From NCBI RefSeq assembly GCF_000235605.1, contig NC_016584.1, positions 40,001 through 104,000 on the forward strand: a stretch of 64,000 bases of DNA, in the 5' to 3' direction. Source of the DNA: Desulfosporosinus orientis DSM 765 (GTDB lineage Bacteria; Bacillota; Desulfitobacteriia; Desulfitobacteriales; Desulfitobacteriaceae). This document shows positions 1-8,564 of this stretch, one piece after another. Under the pieces are notes generated by a model. That model saw only the letters and a list, made by a program, of their open reading frames with translations, made no database searches and was not told where the DNA came from. Position numbers and translations under genes: made by a program. Within the stretch, counting starts at the first letter, position 1. Every line of letters starts with the position of its first letter.

Positions 1-695
1 AGCAGGGATTAAGTAAACAGGGGCAGATTAGTCGTGGAATGAGCAGAAATGAAGGTGAAATAAAGCAAAATGGTAATGATGCGGAGACAGTAGGGAAAAC
101 GCTTGGAACTAGGATGATAAGCAAAATAGAAATTTTTAATAAAGAGATTCCTTATGACACAAAGTATATAGAGTCCGATGAACTGCCGCCTGGTGCGAGC
201 AAAATACAGGAAAAGGGAGAAAATGGGGTTAGGCGAGAAGTTGTCAAGACCTTTGAGGTTGGTGGACAACCCGTCGGTCAGCAGGTACAATCCTTTTTTG
301 AATTAAAAAGTCCAAAACAGGAAGTTATCATTCGGAACACTAAACCACTTCCTAAGAAAAAAGTGATTATTCAAAAACCACAGACAAGGATTGTTGAGGT
401 TGATTTATCCAAGCTCAACATTGTTAGAACGTTGGACGTCGAGGCTACTGCCTATACCTATACGGGAAATAATACAGCCTCAGGGGTTAAGCCTAGAGAA
501 GGTTTAATCGCAGTCGACCCAAAGGTGATCGCTATGGGAACAAGGGTCTACGTCGAAGGTTATGGATATGCTGTGGCGGCAGACACAGGCGGTGCTATTC
601 GCGGGAACAGAATTGATGTATTTTTTTCTACTCTTCGTCAGTGTATGGATTGGGGTAGAAGACCCGTTAGAATCCATATACTAAATCCCACATAA
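1..695 (+). CDS. G5/3D-domain cell-wall protein, 5-prime partial
   Basis: The reading frame is open to the left edge of the window, so the gene starts upstream; the internal ATG at 39 has no Shine-Dalgarno site and is probably not the start. The visible part ends in a 3D domain: an Ala-Thr-Ala-Tyr stretch, then VDP, DTGG and a final Asp in NRIDVFF, the three conserved acidic positions. Before it is a stretch resembling a G5 domain. This architecture is that of YabE/resuscitation-promoting-factor-like proteins, in which 3D is a lytic transglycosylase-like fold acting on peptidoglycan. The next gene has the same C-terminal architecture, so the two look like tandem paralogs. Role in wall remodelling is inferred from the family. 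Confidence 0.75.
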   Translation, partial: QGLSKQGQISRGMSRNEGEIKQNGNDAETVGKTLGTRMISKIEIFNKEIPYDTKYIESDELPPGASKIQEKGENGVRREVVKTFEVGGQPVGQQVQSFFELKSPKQEVIIRNTKPLPKKKVIIQKPQTRIVEVDLSKLNIVRTLDVEATAYTYTGNNTASGVKPREGLIAVDPKVIAMGTRVYVEGYGYAVAADTGGAIRGNRIDVFFSTLRQCMDWGRRPVRIHILNPT

Positions 696-707
696 TGGAA
701 AAAAATT

Positions 708-737
708 TTGACAAACTGACTACACATGCCTTAAAAT
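708..737 (+). promoter_or_regulatory. Sigma-A promoter for the yabE-like gene
   Basis: TTGACA at 708-713 and TAAAAT at 732-737 are separated by 18 bp and sit 33 bp before the chosen start of the next gene. The -35 is a perfect consensus. Confidence 0.6.
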
Positions 738-769
738 GAAGTTGCTATCAGATGTTTTGGAGGGATTCA

Positions 770-1945
770 ATGTTTCAGCAGGAACGAACGAAGGTATTTG
801 CCTTAGTTCGGACATCTCGTCTTGTTCAAGTAGGGGCTGGGCTTGTTACATTTTTCTTAATGGCAACGATAGTTATCTTATTCAATGTTAAAACTATCAA
901 TGCCAATATTGATGGTAAGCAGGTGCGGATTACCACAGTTTTTGGTACTGTCGGGCAAGCACTTGAGCATTCTTCAAAAATTAAGTTTTATCCGGAAGAT
1001 ATCGTAAGTCCTTCCAGAGAAACCAAAGTTACGGATGAGTTAGCAGTTACAGTAACAAGTAGTGTTCCGGTGCATCTCTCAGTTGATGGTAAAGTATATG
1101 AGGCAAGAACACCTGCAAAAACTGTGGGGGAAGCACTGCAGGAATTATCAAAACGTTATGGACTTGGAATTAAAGATGTTGATGAAGTAAATGTTGCCCG
1201 TGCGGAGGCAGTCACTAATGAAATGGATATCAAGGTTCTTAGGTCAATTCCGATACATGTGAGTGCGGACGGCAAGAAGTATGACACTTATCTCGCGCCG
1301 CGCACGGTAGCTGACGCACTTGACAAGTTAAAGATTAGCTTAGGGAGCAAAGATAAGGTTTCATTGGCACTTGACCATATCTTAAAACCGGATGATCAAT
1401 TGAGCGTGGTGCGTGTTACTAACCGAATAGAAACGGTAGAAACCGAGATGCCTTACCAGACCGTCGCCAAACCTGCAGATTATCCCGTGGGCTTACCTGA
1501 TAGACTTGTCAGCCGCGGCTCTAATGGCCTTCAAGAGCAGACGGTTAGATTAACCTTTGAAGATGGGAAAGAAGTTGACCGAGAGATATTGGGGCAAAGA
1601 GTCGTAAGGGCCCCTATCAATCAAGTAGTATCAAGGGGTACCCAAACCTCAATTTCAAGAGGTGGCAGTACGATCAGTTTTAAAAGAGCTTATGTTATGA
1701 GAGCTTCTGCCTACTCTATGCCGGGATCGACAACTGCCACAGGGGTTCCGGTTGGCAAAGGAATTATTGCTGTGGATCCGAGAGTCATTCCGTTAGGAAA
1801 GAAAGTATATGTTGAGGGTTATGGCTCTGCCCGAGCTTTAGATACAGGGGGCTCAATCAAAGGCAATCGTATTGATTTATATATGGACAGTAAACAGGAA
1901 GCATTGTCCTGGGGAGTGCGGACTGTTACAGTCTATGTACAATAA
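770..1945 (+). CDS. yabE: YabE-like DUF348/G5/3D cell-wall protein
   Basis: The start is placed at ATG 770 (391 aa) because GGAGGG at 759-764 lies 5 nt upstream; ATG 752 would put this site inside the gene. An N-terminal membrane segment (about residues 15-35) anchors or exports the protein. Then come three repeats of the ubiquitin-like DUF348 type, a G5 domain (around residues 215-290) and a C-terminal 3D domain with VDP, DTGG and NRIDLY acidic positions. In Bacillus the yabE gene lies directly upstream of rnmV-ksgA, as here, and belongs to the Rpf/stationary-phase-survival class of muralytic proteins. It has its own promoter and is followed by a terminator. Confidence 0.85.
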   Translation: MFQQERTKVFALVRTSRLVQVGAGLVTFFLMATIVILFNVKTINANIDGKQVRITTVFGTVGQALEHSSKIKFYPEDIVSPSRETKVTDELAVTVTSSVPVHLSVDGKVYEARTPAKTVGEALQELSKRYGLGIKDVDEVNVARAEAVTNEMDIKVLRSIPIHVSADGKKYDTYLAPRTVADALDKLKISLGSKDKVSLALDHILKPDDQLSVVRVTNRIETVETEMPYQTVAKPADYPVGLPDRLVSRGSNGLQEQTVRLTFEDGKEVDREILGQRVVRAPINQVVSRGTQTSISRGGSTISFKRAYVMRASAYSMPGSTTATGVPVGKGIIAVDPRVIPLGKKVYVEGYGSARALDTGGSIKGNRIDLYMDSKQEALSWGVRTVTVYVQ

Positions 1946-1955
1946 GACTACCAAC

Positions 1956-1984
1956 AAGGTCTTCGCTTCGGCGGAGGCCTTTTA
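1956..1984 (+). terminator. Rho-independent terminator after yabE
   Basis: An 11-bp stem (AAGGTCTTCGC with GCGGAGGCCTT, using G-T pairs) closes a TTCG tetraloop and runs into a short T stretch. Confidence 0.7.
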
Positions 1985-2045
1985 TGTATATCTTTATTTG
2001 TCAGCACATACTCTTTAATAGATTCTCGGAACGGAGGAGTGCTGA

Positions 2046-2753
2046 ATGCGATGGCCCAGATTAATGCTTGGTACGAAAGCTGCAATTCTGCTTGTTATTG
2101 GAGTTATGTGTGCGTTGGTACTCTCTGTATTCTGGCAGGGTTCTACCGCAGTTGTAAGCCAATTCCAGAATCGCGTTGTGGTAATGCTCGACCCTGGACA
2201 TGGAGGATATGATCCGGGAGCCATTTCAGCTCAAGGGATTTATGAAAAGGAAATTAATCTTAAAATAGCTCAGAAAGTCAAGGAAATGCTGATCCCCAGC
2301 GGTATTGAAGTGTTTATGACACGAGAAGAAGATTTAGATTATGTTCCAAGTGGAGTTAAAGGAAAGACGACAAAGAAGCAAATTGATTTAAACCATCGTA
2401 TAGAAATGGCTAAAGAGGAAAATGCTGATATTTTTGTAAGTTTACATGTTAATGCAACTAAGTCAGGAAATAATTCTGGTGCTGAAACTTTTTATCACTA
2501 TAAATCTGAGCCTGGTAAAAGGTTAGCTGAATTAATTCAGCAAGAAATGATTAAAATAACAGGAATGAATCGCAGGATTGCAAAACCAGGAGATTTTTAC
2601 GTTATCAAAAATACAAGCATGCCTGCGGTTATTGTAGAAGTAGGTTACTTGTCAAGTAGTAAAGAACAGAAAAAGCTTCAACAAAGCTGGTACCAAGAGC
2701 AGTTAGCGAGAGCTATTGCTAAAGGGATTGCTAATTATTTTTTACTTCCATAA
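2046..2753 (+). CDS. cwlD: CwlD-type N-acetylmuramoyl-L-alanine amidase
   Basis: A 235-aa Amidase_3 protein with an N-terminal membrane segment (about residues 12-32) and no cell-wall-binding repeats. Zinc ligands are visible: His52 in DPGHGG, Glu69 in KEIN and His134 in SLHVNA; the catalytic Glu is Glu198 in VEVGYLSS. Length and layout match CwlD, which with PdaA makes muramic-delta-lactam in the spore cortex so that germination enzymes can recognise it. GGAGGA lies 8 nt before the ATG. It stands alone after a terminator and before a glycosidase lipoprotein that may also act on cortex. A housekeeping amidase of the same family is possible, but the short membrane-anchored form favours CwlD. 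Confidence 0.85.
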   Translation: MRWPRLMLGTKAAILLVIGVMCALVLSVFWQGSTAVVSQFQNRVVVMLDPGHGGYDPGAISAQGIYEKEINLKIAQKVKEMLIPSGIEVFMTREEDLDYVPSGVKGKTTKKQIDLNHRIEMAKEENADIFVSLHVNATKSGNNSGAETFYHYKSEPGKRLAELIQQEMIKITGMNRRIAKPGDFYVIKNTSMPAVIVEVGYLSSSKEQKKLQQSWYQEQLARAIAKGIANYFLLP

Positions 2754-2861
2754 TTAAGTTAAATAGGATATTAACGCTTAGAGCATTAATACATAACCTC
2801 TTTTTGAAGCGGGGAAGATAACGTCAGATACCGAATCTAGATGAAGGAGTTGAAGTACAGC

Positions 2862-4037
2862 ATGAAACGGTTTCTGACTTTTTTGTCGACCAGTGCCTTG
2901 ATATTAGGCCTTACCTTGACTGGATGTACCAATGTTCAATCTCCAGCTGCTCCAAATCCCCCAAGTCAACCTAATCAATCGGCGCAGTTGCCGGAGGCGG
3001 AGGCAGGAGCAACCCGGGATTCCGTATTAGGGCCGGAAAAACGAGTTGTTATGGGATTCTATACCGATGCTGAGGGACCTGTACCTAGTTCAAAAGAAAC
3101 CACCTTGAAAAACGCAAAATTATTAGATGAAGTAGCATTTTTTTGGTATGGTTTTGATACCAGTGGTAAAGTCATTCCGGCAGGAAAAATCGATTTAAAG
3201 ATTAAAGATCAGGTTCAAAAAAATGGAGCTAAAGCTTATGCTCTGGTCCATAATATGAAGTTAAAGGGATCTGTTGGATTTGATGCCAATCTTGCCCATA
3301 GTGTCTTATCAAATCCAACAAAAAGGTCAAATTTTGTAACAAACTTAGTAAACTTAACGACTAAGGATAATTGGGACGGGATTTCCATTGACATCGAGAA
3401 AACTCCGCCTGGAGATAGAAACAACTTTTCTGCCTTTGTTGCAGAGCTTAAAAAAGCTTTAAAGGCAAAAGATAAAGTCTTAAATATTTCTATTCCTGCA
3501 AAATTTGCCGACTATCCCTCTGACTTATGGTCGGGTGCTTATGATTATGCTGCTATCGGAAAATCCGCTGACCAAATTATCTTAATGACCTATGATGAGC
3601 ATGGACTTGGTACGACGCAGGGGCCAATAGCTTCCGAGGGTTGGGTTGACCGGGTCATTAAGTTCGCAGTGGGAAAAATACCTAAAGAAAAAATAGTGAT
3701 GGGTCTACCAGTTTATTCTTTTGACTGGGGTACAGACAATCCCACGATGCCCGATTATCTGTCCTATGCTCAAACCGTTGAAAGGGCTAAAAAACACGGG
3801 GTAGAAATTCACACCGATCCCAGTGCTAAAGTACCCCAGTTTACCTATACAGCCAATGGAATAAGACATGAAGTGTACTTTGAGAACATTCCCAGCTTAA
3901 GAGCAAAAATGGATAATGCTTTACAATACAAATTACACGGTGTAGCTGTTTGGCGTCTAGGTATGGAAGATCCGCGAATATGGGATCAGCTTTTAAAAAC
4001 TTATGGAACCAACAAAGAAACCCGAGAAAAAAAATAA
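2862..4037 (+). CDS. GH18-family glycosidase lipoprotein
   Basis: The start is set at ATG 2862 (391 aa), giving MKRFLTF and a lipobox LTGC about 22 residues in; an upstream in-frame ATG at 2841 overlaps the AAGGAG site. After a Pro-rich linker comes a glycoside hydrolase family 18 barrel with the motif DGISIDIE (about residues 172-179); the last Glu is the expected proton donor. The Ser in the middle of the motif resembles the YaaH/SleL/YdhD branch rather than true chitinases (DGxDxDxE). These enzymes are N-acetylglucosaminidases acting on spore cortex fragments or cell wall. The protein lacks LysM repeats and is membrane-anchored as a lipoprotein. Spore role is inferred from family and the neighbouring cwlD. 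Confidence 0.8.
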   Translation: MKRFLTFLSTSALILGLTLTGCTNVQSPAAPNPPSQPNQSAQLPEAEAGATRDSVLGPEKRVVMGFYTDAEGPVPSSKETTLKNAKLLDEVAFFWYGFDTSGKVIPAGKIDLKIKDQVQKNGAKAYALVHNMKLKGSVGFDANLAHSVLSNPTKRSNFVTNLVNLTTKDNWDGISIDIEKTPPGDRNNFSAFVAELKKALKAKDKVLNISIPAKFADYPSDLWSGAYDYAAIGKSADQIILMTYDEHGLGTTQGPIASEGWVDRVIKFAVGKIPKEKIVMGLPVYSFDWGTDNPTMPDYLSYAQTVERAKKHGVEIHTDPSAKVPQFTYTANGIRHEVYFENIPSLRAKMDNALQYKLHGVAVWRLGMEDPRIWDQLLKTYGTNKETREKK

Positions 4038-4046
4038 TTTATTAAA

Positions 4047-4093
4047 GGCAAGGCTGTAACGGACTTCAAAGTTTGTTACAGCCTTGCCAATTT
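4047..4093 (+). terminator. Terminator hairpin after the GH18 gene
   Basis: A perfect 14-bp stem, GGCAAGGCTGTAAC pairing with 4075-4088, with a 14-nt loop; the T tract after it is weak. Confidence 0.65.
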
Positions 4094-4147
4094 GAGTATT
4101 GGGACATTCTCGGGTAAGATATAAGAGTTGAAAATGGAGGAATCAGG

Positions 4148-4699
4148 ATGATAAAAGAGCTCATTGTTGTGGAAGGAAAAAATGATGCCCATATTATACG
4201 TCAAGCTCTTGGGGACGTTGATGTGATTTGGACTGAAGGGTATGGGTTAACAAAAAAAAAGCTAGACTATATTGCAGAAATGGCTAATCGTCAAGGCGTG
4301 ATCGTATTTACTGACCCCGATACCGTAGGTGAACAAATTCGTAACCGTATTCGTGCCCATGTTCCCCAAACAAAGCATGTTTACATAACCAAAAAAGCTG
4401 CGACAAAAAACGGAGATATCGGGGTAGAAAATGCGGAGTTAAACGAAATCCGCCGTGCTTTTGCAGATATTAAGCAAGATCAAATTATCCCTCAAGAAAT
4501 ATTTGTCATACAGGACTTAATGGCAGTAGGTCTCATGGGTTCACCAAAAGCCAGCAAATACCGAATAGCAGTTAGCCGAAAGCTGGGAATCGGAGATTCT
4601 AATGCCAAGCAATTTTTACATCGTTTAAATCGATTTGGAATCTCTCGGGAGGAATTCTTTCGAGCGATAGAGGAGGTTCAGTGTGGAGAAGGCAGCTGA
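4148..4699 (+). CDS. rnmV: Ribonuclease M5
   Basis: A 183-aa TOPRIM protein: Glu9 in VVEGKND and the DxD pair Asp56/Asp58 in FTDPDTVG are the metal-binding residues. RNase M5 matures 5S rRNA precursors in Firmicutes with help from ribosomal protein L18. GGAGG lies about 8 nt upstream of the ATG. The 3-prime end overlaps ksgA by 17 bp, the same rnmV-ksgA pair found in Bacillus, so the two rRNA-maturation enzymes are probably translated together. A 5S gene for it to act on is present at 59.2 kb in this window. Confidence 0.92.
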   Translation: MIKELIVVEGKNDAHIIRQALGDVDVIWTEGYGLTKKKLDYIAEMANRQGVIVFTDPDTVGEQIRNRIRAHVPQTKHVYITKKAATKNGDIGVENAELNEIRRAFADIKQDQIIPQEIFVIQDLMAVGLMGSPKASKYRIAVSRKLGIGDSNAKQFLHRLNRFGISREEFFRAIEEVQCGEGS

Positions 4700-5525
4700 C
4701 TATACTCAACGTCTTTTGAAAATTGGGGCACGAGCATATAAATCCATGGGGCAAAATTTTTTAATTAGCGACGAAGTTATTGAAAGTATCGTCTCTGCAA
4801 GTAAACTTCAGCCGGGTGTCCCATTGGTAGAAATCGGGCCCGGGCTGGGTGTTTTAACTCGAATGCTTGCTCTCAATGTACCAAAGATGTGGGCGGTAGA
4901 ACTTGATAATCATAAGATCAGTTTATTAAAAAGAGAGTTGGAGGGGCTACCTGTTGAGATTGTACATCAAGATGCGTTGAAACTGGATTTAAAAGATCTT
5001 TGGGGAGAAAAAAAGGGATATTTAGTAGGTAATCTGCCCTACTATATTACCAGCCCTTTGATAATGCATTTCCTTGAGCAAGAAGACTGTTTAAGTGGGA
5101 TGACAATTATGGTTCAAAAAGAAGTGGCGGATCGAATTGCCGCTCTCCCCGGATCGAAGGCTTATGGAATTTTATCTATTGCCGTACAGATTTCAGCAAT
5201 GGTTACAAAGATACGAGATGTGTCCCCTAAGGAATTTTGGCCGGCTCCTAAAGTTACATCGGCAGTGATACGATTAGATCTTCGCCCTTATCCTGAATTT
5301 GAGGTCGATAAAAGGGACTTCTTCCGGGTGGTAAAGGCGGCCTTCAGCCAACGACGCAAGACTTTAGGCAATTCACTGGCAGGCGGTTTAGGCTTAAAAA
5401 AGGAAGAGGTTATTAAACGCATGGAAGAGTCAGGAATCTCTTATACCCGGCGGGCAGAATCTTTAAGTATTGAAGAATTCCAAGTTTTGACGAAAGCTTT
5501 TAAACAACTTTTTCTAGAGAAGTGA
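4683..5525 (+). CDS. ksgA: 16S rRNA dimethyladenosine transferase KsgA/RsmA
   Basis: A 280-aa SAM-dependent methyltransferase that dimethylates two adjacent adenines near the 3-prime end of 16S rRNA. Motifs: GQNFLI near the N-terminus, EIGPGLGVLT (SAM binding), NLPYYI (motif IV, substrate adenine) and FSQRRKTL in the C-terminal domain. The start is GTG 4683, preceded by GAGGAGG inside the end of rnmV. The usual length of the family is about 270-290 aa. No odd features. Confidence 0.93.
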   Translation: MEKAADYTQRLLKIGARAYKSMGQNFLISDEVIESIVSASKLQPGVPLVEIGPGLGVLTRMLALNVPKMWAVELDNHKISLLKRELEGLPVEIVHQDALKLDLKDLWGEKKGYLVGNLPYYITSPLIMHFLEQEDCLSGMTIMVQKEVADRIAALPGSKAYGILSIAVQISAMVTKIRDVSPKEFWPAPKVTSAVIRLDLRPYPEFEVDKRDFFRVVKAAFSQRRKTLGNSLAGGLGLKKEEVIKRMEESGISYTRRAESLSIEEFQVLTKAFKQLFLEK

Positions 5526-5599
5526 GCATAAAAGAGTCTAAATTTCCAAACCATAAGGGAACCTGAACGTATTTATAACTAGTGGAAGGTGAGCTTAGG

Positions 5600-6196
5600 T
5601 TGGGATTTAGAATCAAACCCCGTTTAATAAAGTGGTCAAATATTATAGCAACGGGAGCAACGTCAGTACTTGCAGTCACAGCATTAATTACAGTCTATTT
5701 AACCATTACAGCATGGAAGGTTCAACAAGAAACAACTCGTCCCTACTTTGTGTTGAAAGAATCGCCTAAGGTTGAAATTAGTGATGAACTGAGCTTAGAA
5801 TTAAGGTTTAACAATGTGGGGGTACATCCGGCCGTTGATCTTTCAAGTGAAACCGTTGTTTTCAATGAACAATTATCGGCAAAGCCAATTTATTATGATG
5901 AATCATCAATTGTCAATGAAATTCCTAAAGACGGTGCCTCAAGTTTGATTGTCACTATACCTAGTGAGGAGATTTATCCCAAACAAGATAACATTGATCC
6001 TCAATACGTTGTTGTGGATCTCCAATATCGTGATCCGATTTTAAAAAAATTTTATAATCAAACCATTTATATGAAATGGAGAGGAGAACGAGATGGGAAA
6101 ATGCAGCCAATTGTGCATGTTCAAGTAGAAGAAAAAGATAATATTATCAAGTATTTTAATAACTATGGAATTGATCCAAAAGTCAGAAGTCACTAG
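5600..6196 (+). CDS. Hypothetical single-pass membrane protein
   Basis: I do not recognise the family. The start is taken as TTG 5600 (198 aa), which follows GGAAGGTGAG at 5584-5593; GTG 5582 has no ribosome-binding site. One membrane segment (about residues 14-40) is followed by roughly 150 residues of predicted beta-rich extracytoplasmic sequence rich in Asp, Glu, Ile and Val, with no cysteines. It follows ksgA by about 75 bp and faces a convergent glycosyltransferase gene. No signal for a function. Confidence 0.55.
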   Translation: MGFRIKPRLIKWSNIIATGATSVLAVTALITVYLTITAWKVQQETTRPYFVLKESPKVEISDELSLELRFNNVGVHPAVDLSSETVVFNEQLSAKPIYYDESSIVNEIPKDGASSLIVTIPSEEIYPKQDNIDPQYVVVDLQYRDPILKKFYNQTIYMKWRGERDGKMQPIVHVQVEEKDNIIKYFNNYGIDPKVRSH

Positions 6197-6220
6197 CTGT
6201 AGCTTATCAAAAGTTTAGAG

Positions 6221-7063
6221 TTAGGAAAACGAAGAAAATGGAATGATGATATGCTGCTCATAGAAGGTCCCTTGTGATTTGAGGGATTGCTCCCAGTATT
6301 CAAGGAGATCGAAACGGCGTCCTGGGTGATAGCCTAATAAATTGTGTTTGCCCAGTATGCGGGAAGGAGGTTGATCATGAATGAGAGATAGCCCCATCAA
6401 GCAATCGCCTATAATAGTTTCGGCAATAAGACGAGCGTGTTGCCTATGTTTTCTGGGAGAGTGAAGAGCTTCGTGGGGGATGGATGTAGCTACTTTAATT
6501 ATCAGATTATTTTTTTGGGCCCAATATAAAGTCAGCGGTGGAACGGCAATAGCTTCAACGGGAAGAATTTTCAGGGCTTGTTCAGAAAGCGCATGAGGTC
6601 CATGGGTAGGCGTTGCCAGGCCTAGACTTTTAAAGAGATCTAGTTCACGGTTGAGTTTAGCTCTAAATTTAAGAACAAGTTTAGCAAGCTTTTGACGATG
6701 TGAAATGTAAGGATAACAATTCGTAAGAGCGACATCAATCCCTGATTCTATGGAAGCAAGGAGCTCAACCAGATTGTCGTAAATATCTCCAGACATATCC
6801 CCATCCACAAAGAGTGCTCCTCGTACGCCTAACTGACGAGCATAGAGTGCTCCAATTGCTCTGGGTATGTCAATTCCCAGTGGTTCTGAAAAAAAGAGAA
6901 TATGAATTCGATTATCTGGAATTGAGCGGGCCAGTTCAAAGGTTTGATCTGTACATCCGTTTAGAACAAGGATAATATGGCTGATTGGAAGGCGCAGAAT
7001 GGTGGTCAAAGCTGCCAAGATGCTCTTTTCTTCATTCATAGCGGGAACAATGGCTGCGAACAT
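6221..7063 (-). CDS. Family 2 glycosyltransferase
   Basis: A 280-aa GT-A fold protein: the N-terminal AAIVPAMNEEKSI is the classic GT2 nucleotide-sugar start, and FVDGDMSGD (about residues 84-92) carries the DxD metal site. There is no clear membrane segment, so it probably acts at the cytoplasmic face. A purine-rich AAAGGGGG site lies upstream on the minus strand. It is divergent from yabG across about 100 bp and convergent with the hypothetical membrane protein. Donor and acceptor cannot be deduced; it could modify a spore or envelope polysaccharide, which is inference from location only. Confidence 0.75.
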   Translation of the reverse strand: MFAAIVPAMNEEKSILAALTTILRLPISHIILVLNGCTDQTFELARSIPDNRIHILFFSEPLGIDIPRAIGALYARQLGVRGALFVDGDMSGDIYDNLVELLASIESGIDVALTNCYPYISHRQKLAKLVLKFRAKLNRELDLFKSLGLATPTHGPHALSEQALKILPVEAIAVPPLTLYWAQKNNLIIKVATSIPHEALHSPRKHRQHARLIAETIIGDCLMGLSLIHDQPPSRILGKHNLLGYHPGRRFDLLEYWEQSLKSQGTFYEQHIIIPFSSFS

Positions 7064-7160
7064 CGTTGGGGACCCCCTTTAACTTAACTTGTTATACTAT
7101 ATGCCGTTTATTTTTCTTCGACATAGTATATAGCAATAAAAAGGAGAAGGAGGTCAGCCT

Positions 7161-8003
7161 ATGTTTCAGGTTGGGGATATTGTTGCACGGATATCCCATC
7201 AACAGGATATCTACTTTCATATTGATCGGATAGTAGGCAGTTCAAGAGGCAAAAGGTCAAATTCGGTGATACTCAAAGGTATTAATTTAAGGCTGTTAGC
7301 AGATGCACCTATCTCCGACCTAGTCTTAAAGAGTCCTTCAGAAGTAGCTAATTATGAGCGTGAAGATCAGAAGATGATTTATCAGAAACTACACAAAGTT
7401 ACAAGTCAGCGAAAGATTGATCAAGACGATAAAAAAGAATTTTTTGAAATACCCGGTCGAGTGCTGCAGCTTGATGGGGACCAAGACTATTTACATCAAT
7501 GCATTAAGACTTATAGCCAAATGGGTATTGATGCTAAGGGTATTTGTAAATCTGAGGTTGAACAGCCCAGAGTCATAAGGAAAATCTTACAAGAGAATCC
7601 AACGGATATTCTTGTTCTGACAGGTCATGACGGCCTCATCTCCGGAAAAAAGGATTTTCATGATATGGACAGTTATCGGAGTTCCCGATACTTTGTAGAA
7701 TCTGTTATGGAAGCCAGACGTTTTCAGCATAATCGGGATGCTTTGGTGATTTTTGCCGGAGCATGTCAATCCAATTATGAAGCCATTCTAGCTGCAGGAG
7801 CTAATTTTGCTTCCTCACCGAAACGTATGCTTATTCACGCATTTGATCCCGTTTTTATTGTTGAAAGGATTGCTTTTACGCCAACGGACCAAATTGTTTC
7901 CGTGAAGGATATCTTGACCCATACAATCACGGGAACAGATGGAGTTGGGGGAATTGAAACAAGGGGGCAGATGCGGCGAGGTTATCCCAGGAGTCCTTAT
8001 TAA
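7161..8003 (+). CDS. yabG: Sporulation-specific cysteine protease YabG
   Basis: A 280-aa YabG-family peptidase. Candidate catalytic residues are His156 in LTGHDGL and Cys202 in GACQSNYEA, both in the conserved half of the protein. YabG trims spore coat proteins during late coat assembly and is made in the mother cell. AAGGAGG lies just before the ATG. Position next to ksgA is as in Bacillus, interrupted here by two extra genes. The start is unambiguous. Confidence 0.92.
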   Translation: MFQVGDIVARISHQQDIYFHIDRIVGSSRGKRSNSVILKGINLRLLADAPISDLVLKSPSEVANYEREDQKMIYQKLHKVTSQRKIDQDDKKEFFEIPGRVLQLDGDQDYLHQCIKTYSQMGIDAKGICKSEVEQPRVIRKILQENPTDILVLTGHDGLISGKKDFHDMDSYRSSRYFVESVMEARRFQHNRDALVIFAGACQSNYEAILAAGANFASSPKRMLIHAFDPVFIVERIAFTPTDQIVSVKDILTHTITGTDGVGGIETRGQMRRGYPRSPY

Positions 8004-8014
8004 TAATAAAATAT

Positions 8015-8063
8015 GACACAGGGACGGTTCTCTTGTCTTAAGACAAGAAACCGTCCCTGTGTC
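8015..8063. repeat. 49-nt near-perfect palindrome (REP-like)
   Basis: Arms 8015-8029 and 8049-8063 are exact 15-nt inverted repeats (GACACAGGGACGGTT), and the centre 8031-8048 is an 18-nt perfect palindrome built on TCTTGTC-TTAA-GACAAGA; only C8030 is unpaired. It lies between the convergent yabG and L,D-transpeptidase genes. There is no T tract, so a simple terminator is less likely than a mobile or REP-type palindrome. Confidence 0.75.
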
Positions 8064-8106
8064 GTATGTGTCCTATTGATGTTGGAAGGGGATGCATCTC
8101 TAAAGA

Positions 8107-8442
8107 TTATAAGATGGTTACGGATATACCTATTTCGACAAGAAGGAATAACTCTTCGACGTGGTGATTGTGCATACGGATACAGCCTTTGGATACTGCT
8201 TGCCCAATGCTTGAGGGGTTGTTAGTACCATGAATTCCATAATGAGGGATAGAGAGCCCCATCCAGCGACTGCCAAAGACTCCGCCCGGATACATTGTTT
8301 TCGTGGCGATGCTGTAGCTGCCTGGGGGAGTGGGGGTTAAGCTTTTACCAACGGCTATAGGATAATGACGAATTCGCTGGTTCCCTTCGTAAAGCTCAAG
8401 CAATCTGCGAGAGGGATGAATGACAATTCTGCGCTGGGGCAT
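8107..8442 (-). CDS. Minimal L,D-transpeptidase (YkuD domain)
   Basis: A 111-aa protein consisting only of the YkuD catalytic domain, with His71 in HGTNNP and the nucleophile Cys87 in SKGCIRM. L,D-transpeptidases make 3-3 cross-links in peptidoglycan or attach proteins to it. There is no LysM domain and no signal peptide, unlike Bacillus YkuD (about 164 aa), so it is either exported by another route or packaged in the spore. AAAGGAG lies 10 nt before the ATG on the minus strand. It is divergent from the cyanophycin genes across about 120 bp. Confidence 0.85.
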   Translation of the reverse strand: MPQRRIVIHPSRRLLELYEGNQRIRHYPIAVGKSLTPTPPGSYSIATKTMYPGGVFGSRWMGLSIPHYGIHGTNNPSSIGQAVSKGCIRMHNHHVEELFLLVEIGISVTIL

Positions 8443-8564
8443 AGATCAGAACTCCTTTCATAACGAATTTAGTTCTATCTCATGCTATGTTCATTATTTC
8501 TGAATGTTCGTTGCATAATTCGGCCTTGATTAGGCGGAAAATAACTTAGATTGGAGGGATCAGT

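Noticed and set aside
9..290. Minus-strand frame of 93 codons over the partial G5/3D gene
   Set aside because: It lies opposite a clear domain-bearing gene, has no ribosome-binding site and no family character.
7064..7160. Palindrome-like TATACTATATG / CATAGTATATAG pair between the glycosyltransferase and yabG
   Set aside because: The arms do not match well when aligned as an inverted repeat; probably overlapping AT-rich divergent promoters.
8013..8225. Plus-strand 70-codon frame over the palindrome and the L,D-transpeptidase
   Set aside because: It begins inside the palindromic repeat and is antisense to a gene with catalytic motifs.
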